A DNA stretch of 64,000 bases from Azohydromonas aeria (GTDB lineage Bacteria; Pseudomonadota; Gammaproteobacteria; Burkholderiales; Burkholderiaceae_C), in contig NZ_VIDQ01000037.1 in the NCBI RefSeq assembly GCF_009760915.1, positions 1 through 64,000 of the forward strand, written 5' to 3'. Below, piece after piece: positions 16,728 through 24,456 of this stretch (position 1 is the first letter of the stretch; each line of letters begins with the position of its first letter). The position numbers and the translations under genes were made by a program. Under the pieces are notes generated by a model that saw only the letters and a program-made list of their open reading frames with translations, was not told where the DNA came from and did not search any database.

Positions 16728-17771
16728 TCAGGCGCAGGCGGCCGCCGCCGGGGCGGCCAGGATCTCGACGTCGGCGCCACGGTTGCGGGCCTGCACCAGC
16801 TGCAGCTGCAGCCCCGGCGCCACGGCGCCGGCGGCGCGCGCGGCCTGCAGCAGCGCCAGCGCGGCCTCCGCCGAGGGCACGACGGCAAAGCCCGCCGGCC
16901 CCCAGGAGCTCTGGCCCACGGCCGCGTCGCCATGGGCGGCGATCCAGGTCATCAGCCCATCGACCAGCGGGCTGGTGTAGGCGCGTCCGCCCTGCGCCGG
17001 CGCGAAATAGGCGCCCAGCAGCGCCTGCATGCGGTTGAGCCCCTCGGCAAACAGCTTGAAGTCGCCGGCCGCGGCGCCGGGCAGGATCTGCATCACCACG
17101 CGGTGGCACAGCTCGGCCGCGAGCCCGCGCGGGAAGGGCGGCAGGGTGGCCAGGGCCTGCTTCTCCTGCGCGCCGGAGAGGCCGCGGCGTGCCGGGTCGA
17201 GCGCCAGCAGCACGCGCCAGCGCGCGGGCAGCTCCAGCCGCGAGGTCACGGCCGCGGGGCGGCCGTCGCCCTGCGGGCCGCCGTCGAGCAGCAGCCCGCC
17301 GCGCTCGAAGCCGGCGATGCCCACGCCCGAGCGCAGGCCGCGATGGAGCATCTGCGCCACCTGCGCCGCCGGCAGCGCCAGCCCGTGCAGCCGCGCGAAG
17401 GCCGTGCCCACCGCCAGCGCCAGCTGCGTGCCCGAGCCCAGGCCGGCATGCGCGGGCAGCAGCCGGGAAAGCGCCAGGTGCAGCGGGCGCGCGAGGCCGG
17501 TGGCGGCCTGCAGCGCCGCGAGGTGGGCGGCGGCGCGGTCGATCTCGGCCGGGTCCAGCCCCGGCGCGCCCGTCACCGCCTGGCGCGCCGCCCGGGTGAG
17601 TTCCAGCCGGGTCTCCAGGCCCTCGACCACCAGGCCCAGGCTGCCGAAGCGCCGGCCCAGCGAGGCGCCCGGATCGAGGAAGCCCAGGTGCAGCCGGCCC
17701 GGGGCGCTGACGCGCACGCCCTCGCAGAACTCGGCAGCGGGTGCGGCGACGGCGGCGGCGGCAGGGGTCAT
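16728..17771 (-). CDS. mptG: beta-ribofuranosylaminobenzene 5'-phosphate synthase
   Basis: 347 aa of the GHMP-kinase-like superfamily. It condenses p-aminobenzoate (or hydroxybenzoate) with PRPP, the committed step to H4MPT. Visible motifs: VSAPGRLHLGFLDPG near residue 20, the GHMP loop LLPAHAGLGSGTQLALAVG (about 104-122), GVGIAGFERGGLLLDGG, and GQSSWGPAGFAVV near the end. The chosen ATG is at 17771; an in-frame ATG at 17846 would add a Pro/Ala-rich leader. It is the first gene of the minus-strand H4MPT operon, sharing a 213-bp divergent region with the second activator gene. Confidence 0.9.
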   Translation of the reverse strand: MTPAAAAVAAPAAEFCEGVRVSAPGRLHLGFLDPGASLGRRFGSLGLVVEGLETRLELTRAARQAVTGAPGLDPAEIDRAAAHLAALQAATGLARPLHLALSRLLPAHAGLGSGTQLALAVGTAFARLHGLALPAAQVAQMLHRGLRSGVGIAGFERGGLLLDGGPQGDGRPAAVTSRLELPARWRVLLALDPARRGLSGAQEKQALATLPPFPRGLAAELCHRVVMQILPGAAAGDFKLFAEGLNRMQALLGAYFAPAQGGRAYTSPLVDGLMTWIAAHGDAAVGQSSWGPAGFAVVPSAEAALALLQAARAAGAVAPGLQLQLVQARNRGADVEILAAPAAAACA

Positions 17772-17902
17772 GGCGGCGGGGGCGGCGGGACGCGGCTCGG
17801 AGTCGGGCTCCGGGAGGTTGCAAGCCCCGTTCCACGCGGCGGCCATGGCGTGCTTGTTGCAATACGGGTCGTCTGACAACCCTGTTGCTGCCCTGGAATC
17901 AG

Positions 17903-17915
17903 GACACAGTGTCAC
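17903..17915. promoter_or_regulatory. GACACAGTGTC palindrome in the mptG/regulator divergent region
   Basis: An 11-bp perfect palindrome at 17903-17913, extended by AC to the GTGTCAC motif also present near folB (10519-10525). It lies about 70 bp upstream of the second GAF-AAA+-Fis regulator gene and 130 bp upstream of mptG, so it could be its operator. No clear sigma-54 promoter was found on either strand here. Confidence 0.4.
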
Positions 17916-17960
17916 GGCAGGCGGCGGGCGTATGCTGCGCGCCGCCTGTACGAAAACCCA

Positions 17961-17985
17961 GAGGAGACGTCCGCCTTCGGGCGGA
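17961..17985 (+). promoter_or_regulatory. GAGGAGA followed by a cUUCGg hairpin at the regulator start
   Basis: The ribosome-binding-like GAGGAGA (17961-17967) is followed by a 6-bp stem TCCGCC/GGCGGA closed by a UUCG tetraloop (17970-17985), whose last base is the A of the first ATG. C(UUCG)G is an unusually stable RNA tetraloop. It would mask the first ATG, or bring the upstream site close to ATGs at 17994 and 18000. Confidence 0.5.
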
Positions 17986-17999
17986 TGGAAAGGATGCGA

Positions 18000-20126
18000 A
18001 TGCTCACGACCCGTCCAGGAGATGTCACGACGGCCGGCCGCAAGCGCGATCTCGGCTTCGGGCATTCGGCCACCAGCGGCTTGCTGCCCAGCGACCCGGC
18101 GCATGTCGAGGCTATCGCCCGGTCGCACGAGCGCTGCGCGGCGCTCGGGCTCACGCGCATCGGGCATGGCGACTTCACGCCGCTGCCGCGCGCCGACCTG
18201 GCGCTGGCGCACGAGCGCAACCGGCGGCTGTTCGTGCACGCCGCGCCGGTGATGGAACTGCTGCTGGAGCAGATCCTGGTGAGCAAGAGCATGGTGGTGC
18301 TGGCCGACACGCAGGGCACGGTGCTGCACTCGGTGGGCCACTCCGACCTGCTGGAGCGCACGGCCAAGGTGGCGCTGGCGCCCGGCGTGAACTGGGCCGA
18401 GGCCAGCAAGGGTACCAACGGCATGGGCACGGCGCTCATCACCGAGGAGCCGGTGTTCGTGCATGCCGACGAGCACTTCATGTATGCCAACGACTTCCTG
18501 ACCTGCTCGGCCGCGCCCATCTTCGACCCGCGCGGCAACCTGCTGGGCGTGCTCGACGTGACCGGCGACCACCGCTCCTACCACGCCCACACGCTGGGGC
18601 TGGTGAAGATGTCGGCGCGCATGATCGAGAACCACTGGCTCACCGACGACGCCGGCCACGTGCTGCGGCTGCACTTCCACAGCCGGGTGGAGTTCATCGA
18701 CACGCTCATGGGCGGCATCGTGGCCGTGGGCGAGGACGGCCGCTGCGTGGGCGCCAACCGCAGCGCGCTGGACCTGCTGGGCCTGAGCGCGGCGGCGCTG
18801 CGCATGAACGGCGTGGAGAGCCTCTTCGGCCTGGACCTGCCGCACCTGCTCGACCGCTTCCGCACCGCGTCGGGCGCGCCGCTGGCGCTCACGCTGGGCA
18901 ACGGGCTGCAGCTGCACGCGCGGCTGCAGATGAACTGGCCGCTGGGCCGTCCGGCCGTGAGCCTCGGGCAGCTGCCGGCGCCGGCTGCGGCCGACGTGGA
19001 GCACGTCGAGATGGAGCCCGCGCCGGTCCCGGCGGCGCGGCCGGTTGCGCCCGCAACGCCGGCGACGCCCGTGGCGCGCGAGCGCGCCCGCGCCGCCGCC
19101 GACGGTGAGGCGCCGCACGACCTGTCGTGGCTGCAGACCGGCGACGCGCAGATGGACACCGTGGTGGCCAGGCTGCGCCGCGTCATCGACCGCGACATCG
19201 CGGTGCTGATCGTGGGCGAGACCGGTACCGGCAAGGAGGTGCTGGCGCGCGCCATCCACCAGGAGTCCTCGCGCGCCGGCAAGCCGTTCGTGGCGGTGAA
19301 CTGCGCCAGCATTCCCGAGGCGATGATCGAGGCCGAGCTCTTCGGCGGTGAGGACGGCGCCTTCGCCGGCGGGCGCCGGCACGGCGCGGTCGGGCGCATC
19401 CTGCAGGCGCATGGCGGCACGCTGTTCCTGGACGAGGTGGGCGACATGCCGCTGGCGCTGCAGGCGCGGCTGCTGCGCGTGCTGCAGGAGCGCGAGGCCG
19501 TGCCGGCGGCCGACGTGGCCGTGATCAGCGCCACGCACTGCGACCTGCGCGACCTGATCGAGCGCCAGGCCTTCCGCGAGGACCTGTACTACCGGCTCAA
19601 CGGGCTGTCGCTGCGGCTGCCGCCGCTGCGCGAGCGCAGCGACCTGATGGCGCTGGCGCAGCGCATCCTGCGCGGCCGGTGTCCCTCGGCCCCGGCCTCG
19701 ATGCGCGCGCCGGTGCTGGAGCCGGAGGTGGCGCAGATGCTGCTGTCGCACCACTGGCCGGGCAACGTGCGCCAGCTCGTCAACGTGCTGCGCGCCGCCG
19801 CGGCGATGGCCGGCGACGACGGCGTGATCACGCGCGCGCACTTGCCCGACGACTTCGTCGAGGACGTGCAGCGCGGCGCGGCGCGGCGTGGCGCGGCGCC
19901 GCCGGGATCGGCCGCGGCCGGCAGCGCCGCGGTCGCGGCCAACGACGCCGCGGCACCGATGCTGGCATCCCAGCCCGACCCGGCCGAGGCCGAGGTGACG
20001 CTGGAGGAACTGGAGATGCAGACCATCCTGCGCGTGGTGCAGGAACTCGACGGCAACATCTCGCTGGCTTCCAAGCGGCTGGGCATCAGCCGCAACACCA
20101 TCTACCGCAAGCTGCGCCGGCGCTGA
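18000..20126 (+). CDS. GAF-AAA+-Fis regulator with altered GAFTGA loop
   Basis: 708 aa from the ATG at 18000, preceded by GGAAAGG; in-frame ATGs at 17985 and 17994 are alternatives. Domains (numbered from 17985): GAF sensor about residues 90-215 with SKGTNGMGTA, a PAS-like region 225-310, a Pro/Ala linker, then AAA+ from about 388. The Walker A GETGTGKE (411-418) and Walker B GGTLFLDE (477-484) are intact. The sigma-54 contact loop reads GAFAGG (458-463, bases 19356-19373) instead of GAFTGA. The C-terminal Fis domain (NISLASKRLGISRNTIYRKL) is intact. It is paralogous to the activator at 8405-10444, divergent from mptG and followed 1 bp later by the DUF3280 gene. It may repress or activate without sigma-54. 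Confidence 0.88.
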   Translation: MLTTRPGDVTTAGRKRDLGFGHSATSGLLPSDPAHVEAIARSHERCAALGLTRIGHGDFTPLPRADLALAHERNRRLFVHAAPVMELLLEQILVSKSMVVLADTQGTVLHSVGHSDLLERTAKVALAPGVNWAEASKGTNGMGTALITEEPVFVHADEHFMYANDFLTCSAAPIFDPRGNLLGVLDVTGDHRSYHAHTLGLVKMSARMIENHWLTDDAGHVLRLHFHSRVEFIDTLMGGIVAVGEDGRCVGANRSALDLLGLSAAALRMNGVESLFGLDLPHLLDRFRTASGAPLALTLGNGLQLHARLQMNWPLGRPAVSLGQLPAPAAADVEHVEMEPAPVPAARPVAPATPATPVARERARAAADGEAPHDLSWLQTGDAQMDTVVARLRRVIDRDIAVLIVGETGTGKEVLARAIHQESSRAGKPFVAVNCASIPEAMIEAELFGGEDGAFAGGRRHGAVGRILQAHGGTLFLDEVGDMPLALQARLLRVLQEREAVPAADVAVISATHCDLRDLIERQAFREDLYYRLNGLSLRLPPLRERSDLMALAQRILRGRCPSAPASMRAPVLEPEVAQMLLSHHWPGNVRQLVNVLRAAAAMAGDDGVITRAHLPDDFVEDVQRGAARRGAAPPGSAAAGSAAVAANDAAAPMLASQPDPAEAEVTLEELEMQTILRVVQELDGNISLASKRLGISRNTIYRKLRRR

Positions 20127-20127
20127 C

Positions 20128-20724
20128 ATGGAACGGCACACCCCCACCCATCCCGGAGCATTCACCGCGCGGCGCCGCCGCGCGCTGGCGCAGCTGGCGG
20201 GGCTGCTGGGCGGCGCGCTGGCCGCGGCTGCCGGCGCGGCCCGGGCCCAGGCGACGCCGCCGCCCAGCGCCGTGGTCATCGACTTCGACCTGGTGGACGA
20301 CCATCCCAACCCCGACACCGCGCAGCAGGCCGCGCTGCAGCGCCGGCTGCGCCAGGCGCGCGACGACCTGGAGCGGCAGCTGCAGGACAAGGGCCTCTAC
20401 CGCATCGTGGCGCTGCAGCCGGCGCGCGCGCTGATGGACAAGCTGCGCAACGAGCAGGAGTTCATGCACCGCTGCGAGGACTGCGCGCGCCAGGTCGGGC
20501 AGCAGCTCGACACCGACTACGCCATCACCGGCTGGGTGCAGAAGGTCAGCGAGCTGATCCTGAACGTCAACATCGAGGTCCACGACGTGCGCCGCAAGCG
20601 CGTGGTGCTGTCGAAGTCGGTGGACATGCGCGGCAACAACGACGACTCGTGGGCGCGCGCGGTGCGCTTCCTGGTCAACGACATGGCCGCGAAGCGGCAG
20701 GCGAATCCGAAGTACGGGACGTGA
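20128..20724 (+). CDS. DUF3280 secreted protein
   Basis: 198 aa with a twin-arginine-like/hydrophobic leader ([28 protein letters not shown]), so probably periplasmic. The mature part (VVIDFDLVDDHPNPDTAQQ..., CEDCARQVGQQLDTDYAITGWVQKVSELILNVNIEVHDV) matches DUF3280, a family of unknown function met mostly beside PQQ-alcohol-dehydrogenase and C1 genes. It starts 1 bp after the regulator stop, so it is almost certainly co-transcribed with it, and it converges on the end of the xox operon. A role in methanol dehydrogenase assembly or signalling is a guess from context. Confidence 0.75.
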   Translation: MERHTPTHPGAFTARRRRALAQLAGLLGGALAAAAGAARAQATPPPSAVVIDFDLVDDHPNPDTAQQAALQRRLRQARDDLERQLQDKGLYRIVALQPARALMDKLRNEQEFMHRCEDCARQVGQQLDTDYAITGWVQKVSELILNVNIEVHDVRRKRVVLSKSVDMRGNNDDSWARAVRFLVNDMAAKRQANPKYGT

Positions 20725-20742
20725 ACCCCGCGCCGCGGCGGC

Positions 20743-21132
20743 TCAGCGCGCCGCCGCCGTCGGCTGGATGAAGCACCCCTCCCGCGCCGCCGACTGCAGC
20801 TTGCGGAACTCGCGGATCTGCTTTTGCAGCGGCTCGGTGTCGCGGATGGTGTTGCCGCGCTCGCCGCCGATGCTGTTGGCGTTGGTGGCGGTGCTCATGG
20901 CCACGAAGTCGTCGAAGGGCACCGTCGCGGCCAGTCGGTCCAGCGCGCAGGAGCACTTGTTGAGCATCTCGTAGTAGCTGCCCGGGTGCTCGCGCATGCA
21001 GGCCTGCACGTACTCCACGCGCGCGGCGGTGGGGTAGTCATGGGCCCAGGCCCCGGTGGTGGCGGCGGCGGCCAGCAGCGCCGCGGGCAAGTCGCGACGC
21101 AAGGCGCGGAAGCAGGGAAGGTGAAAGGTCAT
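20743..21132 (-). CDS. small secreted Cys-containing protein, last gene of the xox operon
   Basis: 129 aa with a signal peptide (LPAALLAAAATTGAWAHDYP) and a ~100-residue mature part holding four Cys: one in QACMREH, a CSC pair in NKCSCALDRL, and one in EGCFIQP. This suggests disulfides or a metal/heme-partner role. I do not recognise a named family. Its ATG overlaps the stop of the preceding gene by 4 bp, so its product is needed in step with the upstream xox proteins. It is probably periplasmic, like XoxF. Confidence 0.7.
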   Translation of the reverse strand: MTFHLPCFRALRRDLPAALLAAAATTGAWAHDYPTAARVEYVQACMREHPGSYYEMLNKCSCALDRLAATVPFDDFVAMSTATNANSIGGERGNTIRDTEPLQKQIREFRKLQSAAREGCFIQPTAAAR

Positions 21133-21872
21133 GGCTTGTTCGTGGCGGCGCCGACGACTTCGGCACCTTCGAGGGTAAGGGTCTCTTCCAGGCGGGGCGG
21201 AGCGCCGGGCGTGTCGCCGGGCAGCAGCGTGCGCAGCTGCACCACGCCGCCGGGCACGTCGCCGAGCACGAACTCGTAGCGCTTGGCCGCGTAGGCTTCG
21301 AAGCGGTTGCGCATCGGGTCGCCCAGGTAGGGGCTGACCTGCAGCCGCCGCGCCGGCAGCTCGCGGCCCTGCCAGCGCACGCGCGCGTCCTCGCTGCTCG
21401 CCTCCTCGGCCAGCGCCAAGCGGATGCGGCGGCGGAAGTGGTTCATCGTCCCGCGCGTGAGGCGCTGCATCTCGCGCAGGTCGTGCTCCAGGAAGTACAG
21501 GATCACGGGGTTGGCGCTGGCCCCTTCGACGCCGGGCAGGGCGCGCGCGCCGCCGGCCTCGGGAAAGCCGCCAGCGCTGGCCACGTCGCAGCAGCGTCCG
21601 CCCGCGCCGGCGCTGAGTTGCAACTCCACCGGCCCGCCGTAGCCGGCCTCCAGCGTGCCGCCGTGCACGAAGGCGTAGCGCAGCACGGTGCCCGGGCGCA
21701 GGCCCTGCAGGTGCGGCGCCAGGAAGACCTGCTGCTCGGCCGCGGAGATGGCGCCCGAGCCGGCGACGCGCGGCTCCTCCTGGGCAGCCGAGGCAGGCAT
21801 GCCGCCCAGCAGTGCGGCGGCCAGTGCGGTCACGGCCGCGGCAACCCGGCGGCGGACGAAGTTGAATCTCAT
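21129..21872 (-). CDS. secreted protein of unknown function in the xox operon
   Basis: 247 aa with a signal peptide (RRRVAAAVTALAAALLGGMPASAAQ). The mature part contains VAGSGAISAAEQQVFLAPHLQGLRPGTVLRYAF and a vicinal Cys pair in GGRCCDVAS; the overall look is beta-rich. No family recognised. The gene overlaps the protease gene upstream and the 129-aa gene downstream by 4 bp each, so the three are translated as a set. Possible roles are lanthanide/PQQ insertion or quality control of methanol dehydrogenase; this is inference from position only. Confidence 0.7.
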   Translation of the reverse strand: MRFNFVRRRVAAAVTALAAALLGGMPASAAQEEPRVAGSGAISAAEQQVFLAPHLQGLRPGTVLRYAFVHGGTLEAGYGGPVELQLSAGAGGRCCDVASAGGFPEAGGARALPGVEGASANPVILYFLEHDLREMQRLTRGTMNHFRRRIRLALAEEASSEDARVRWQGRELPARRLQVSPYLGDPMRNRFEAYAAKRYEFVLGDVPGGVVQLRTLLPGDTPGAPPRLEETLTLEGAEVVGAATNKP

Positions 21873-22951
21873 TGGCGTGTAGGTTGTTCCGGAGAGAGGG
21901 TCGGGTCGGCGGGGTCGGCACGCAGTCGGTCCGACACCTCGAGCGCTAGCCCGGGGTTGAGCGCGGTGAGCGCCTCGATGGCCTGCTGTGCCTGCACGGC
22001 CTGGCCGCTGCGATGGTAGAGCTGGGCCAGCGCGGCCCAGCTGCGGCTGTAGCCGGGATCGACGTCCAGGCTGCGCTGCCAGTCCTGCACCGCCGCGGCG
22101 TCGCGGCCCAGCCGCTCGGAGGCCAGTGCGCGCAGGTACAGCGGCTCGGCGTCGGCGCCGTCCTCGCGCACCCAGCGCTCGGCCAGCTGCAGCAGCGCGT
22201 CCCACTGGCCGGCGCGCTCCAGCGAGGCGGCCTGCAGGAACAGCGGCTGCGCCTGGGCCGGGCGCTGCCAGAAGCCCAGGCCCTCATGCGGCCGGACCTC
22301 GGCGAAGCGCAGCCGCCGCTCCAGCGTGTCGGCCAGCCATTCGGCCGGCACGGCGTAGTAGTGGGTGCGCCCGCCGGGCAGGCGGAAGGTGAGGATGCCC
22401 ACGAGGCGGCCGTCGCGGTCGAACAGCCCGCCACCGCTGGCGCCGGAGGTGAAGCCGTTGCTGCACTGGATCACGAGGTTGCCGCCCCAGTGATGCAGCG
22501 CCACGACGCTGCCGCCGCTGATCGCCAGCGCAGGCCCGCCGGTGTAGCCCAGCGCGGCGAGTTCCTGGCCCTCGCGCAGCGTGGCGGCGCGGCCCAGCTC
22601 CACGGGCGCCATGGGCAGCCCCGGCACCTGCAGCACACACAGGTCGCGCTCGGCGTCCACCGACTGCGCCTGCACCGCCCAGCGCGCGCCGGCCTGCACC
22701 ACCGAGAGGCTGCGGGCATTGCGCGTGACGTGGCAGTTGGTGACGACGCGCTCCTTGGCGATGACGACGGCCGAGCCCAGCTGCAGCCGCCCGCCCTCAC
22801 CCTCGGCCTCGACGCGCAGCACGCTGCGGCCGAGCAGGATGAGCGAGCGGCGGTCGAACTCGGCATGCGCGCCGCTGGTGCTGAGCAGGCAGGCCGCGAC
22901 CAGGGCCGAGCCCAGGAGGCTGCGCTGCCTCGGCGAGGGCCCGCGAGCCAT
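21869..22951 (-). CDS. secreted trypsin-like serine protease with TPR domain
   Basis: 360 aa with a signal peptide to about residue 30. The S1C/Deg-like protease domain keeps the triad: His74 in TNCHV, Asp103 in ERDLCVL, Ser172 in SGASGGGLF. Instead of a PDZ domain it ends in tetratricopeptide repeats (about residues 235-345: AGQWDALLQLAERW, AEPLYLRALASERLGRD, DPGYSRSWAALAQLYHRSGQ). It should act in the periplasm. Its place between xoxJ and two unknown secreted proteins suggests processing or quality control of the methanol oxidation system. Confidence 0.83.
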   Translation of the reverse strand: MARGPSPRQRSLLGSALVAACLLSTSGAHAEFDRRSLILLGRSVLRVEAEGEGGRLQLGSAVVIAKERVVTNCHVTRNARSLSVVQAGARWAVQAQSVDAERDLCVLQVPGLPMAPVELGRAATLREGQELAALGYTGGPALAISGGSVVALHHWGGNLVIQCSNGFTSGASGGGLFDRDGRLVGILTFRLPGGRTHYYAVPAEWLADTLERRLRFAEVRPHEGLGFWQRPAQAQPLFLQAASLERAGQWDALLQLAERWVREDGADAEPLYLRALASERLGRDAAAVQDWQRSLDVDPGYSRSWAALAQLYHRSGQAVQAQQAIEALTALNPGLALEVSDRLRADPADPTLSPEQPTRQ

Positions 22952-22959
22952 GGCGTGCC

Positions 22960-23877
22960 TCAGTTGGCGGTGGCGGCCCGCCCGGCCGCGCCGCCGCCGG
23001 TATCGAGCAGCGGCACGCCGTAGTCACGCAGGATGGCCTGGATCTCCGGGCGCCGGCGCTCGATCAGCCCTTCGATCTGGCTCTTCCACTGCGGTTCGCC
23101 ATAGCGCACGCCCATGGCCATGGCGTAGTCGAAGCGCACGCCGGGCTCGGAGGCCAGCGGCACCACCGCCAGGTCGGCGCCGCTCTGGCGCTTGGCGGCG
23201 TAGCCGGCCATGGGCCCCCACAGGATGGCGGCGTCGATGCGGCCGGCCACGAGGTCGGCCTCGACGGCCTGGCCGGGGTCGCGCTCGGTGTCCGGATTCA
23301 TCATCGGATACACCACGGCGCGGTCCACCAGCTGGTGCAGCGCCAGCCACTTGCCCGCGGGCGAGCGGTCGTGCACGCCGATGCGCAGCTTGGCGAGCAC
23401 GGCCGGGTCGAGCTTGAGGAAGTCCTGGCCCGTGCGCACGCCGTCGAGCCCCTTGCCGCGCGGGAATACCAGCGCGTAGGTGGAGCGGTAGTAGGGCTTG
23501 GTCACCGACACCTGGTCGAAGCCCTCGGGCACGCCCAGCACCACGTCGCAGCGCCAGTCCTCGCCGGGGAGCTTGTAGCGCAGCGTGTTGCGGATGAAGG
23601 CCAGGCGGTTGGGGAAGTCGTAGTACTGCAGCGGCAGGCCCAGGTCCTTGGCGAAGAGCTCGGCGATGCGGTTCTCGATGCCGGTACGCTGCGCGCTGGA
23701 GAAGGGCAGGTTGTTCGGGTCCTGGCAGACCTTGAAGGCCGTGCGCGGGGGCTGCTCGTCCTGGGCCTGCTGGGCCGCCGCCGGCAGGGCCACGCCCAGC
23801 GTGGCCAGCGCGCCCAGCAACGCCGCCGCGACCCGGGCGCGGGCGCGCGCACGCGTGGGGGTGGCGGCGCTCATCAC
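22960..23877 (-). CDS. xoxJ: XoxJ/MxaJ-type periplasmic binding-like protein
   Basis: 305 aa with a signal peptide. It belongs to the quinoprotein-dehydrogenase-associated periplasmic binding-protein family, marked by FKVCQDPNNLPFSS near the mature N-terminus, IAELFAKDLGLPLQYYDFPNRLAFIRNTLR and WRCDVVLGVP. XoxJ is thought to help activate XoxF, binding partly folded dehydrogenase in a large cleft, rather than transport a solute. It overlaps xoxG by 4 bp (ATGA) and is followed after 8 bp by the protease gene. Confidence 0.88.
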   Translation of the reverse strand: MMSAATPTRARARARVAAALLGALATLGVALPAAAQQAQDEQPPRTAFKVCQDPNNLPFSSAQRTGIENRIAELFAKDLGLPLQYYDFPNRLAFIRNTLRYKLPGEDWRCDVVLGVPEGFDQVSVTKPYYRSTYALVFPRGKGLDGVRTGQDFLKLDPAVLAKLRIGVHDRSPAGKWLALHQLVDRAVVYPMMNPDTERDPGQAVEADLVAGRIDAAILWGPMAGYAAKRQSGADLAVVPLASEPGVRFDYAMAMGVRYGEPQWKSQIEGLIERRRPEIQAILRDYGVPLLDTGGGAAGRAATAN

Positions 23878-24275
23878 GGCATCTCCTGCACCCGGGCGGA
23901 GGTGATGGCCCCGTCCGAGCGCCCCTTGAGGTAGGCGTAGAGCTGGTCGATGTTGTCCTTCACGGCCGGGTTGGTGCCGAAGGAGGGCATGCCCTTCTCC
24001 AGCCGGCCTTCGAGCACGACCTTCGTGAACTCGTCCTTGCTGAGGTTCTTGAGGCTCTCGATGAGCGAGGGGCCGACCATGCCCTCCTGGTTGGGACCAT
24101 GGCAGCGGTCGCAGGCGGCGGAGCGCCAGGTGCGGAAGCCTTTCATGGTGTTCGGGTCAACCTTGTTGCCGTCCACCACGGTGTAGAGCTGGTTGCCCTG
24201 GGCCCCGCTGTGCGCGGCCAGGCCGAACAGGCCGATGCAGGCGAAGGCGGCCAGGGCCGCGTGGCGGTAATTCAT
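23874..24275 (-). CDS. xoxG: c-type cytochrome, electron acceptor of XoxF
   Basis: 133 aa with a signal peptide ending near residue 26. One heme-attachment site CDRCH (Cys55, Cys58, His59) and the axial Met96 in KGMPSFG mark a small monoheme class I cytochrome. Between xoxF and xoxJ it must be XoxG/cytochrome cL, taking electrons from PQQ in XoxF. Start: ATG at 24275 with AAGG upstream; an in-frame upstream extension lacks a proper leader. It lies 181 bp downstream of xoxF, on the same strand. Confidence 0.9.
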   Translation of the reverse strand: MNYRHAALAAFACIGLFGLAAHSGAQGNQLYTVVDGNKVDPNTMKGFRTWRSAACDRCHGPNQEGMVGPSLIESLKNLSKDEFTKVVLEGRLEKGMPSFGTNPAVKDNIDQLYAYLKGRSDGAITSARVQEMP

Positions 24276-24456
24276 GAAACCTTGTCTCCAACGATCGTCT
24301 GTTTGAGGAAAACGGGGCAACGGACGCGCCCGTGCCGGCATCGCGGGGCGGGTGCCTGCGATGGCTGTTGCGTGCCCGGCGCCGTGAGAAGCAGGAGGGG
24401 GCGCCGGGCCGGCGAAGCGGGCCGGCGGCCGCAGCCGACCGGCCCGGGCTCCGCGC
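24276..24456 (-). other. xoxF-xoxG spacer
   Basis: A 181-bp GC-rich spacer within the xox operon, unusually long beside the overlapping genes that follow. It contains self-complementary GC-rich tracts (about 24405-24450) that could form a stem-loop just after xoxF and lower the level of downstream message relative to xoxF. No defined terminator T-run was seen. Confidence 0.35.

Noticed and set aside
16728..20390. 1220-codon minus-strand frame extending mptG upstream
   Set aside because: Beyond the GHMP-type protein it runs antisense through the second regulator and DUF3280 genes, both of which show clear conserved domains on the plus strand.
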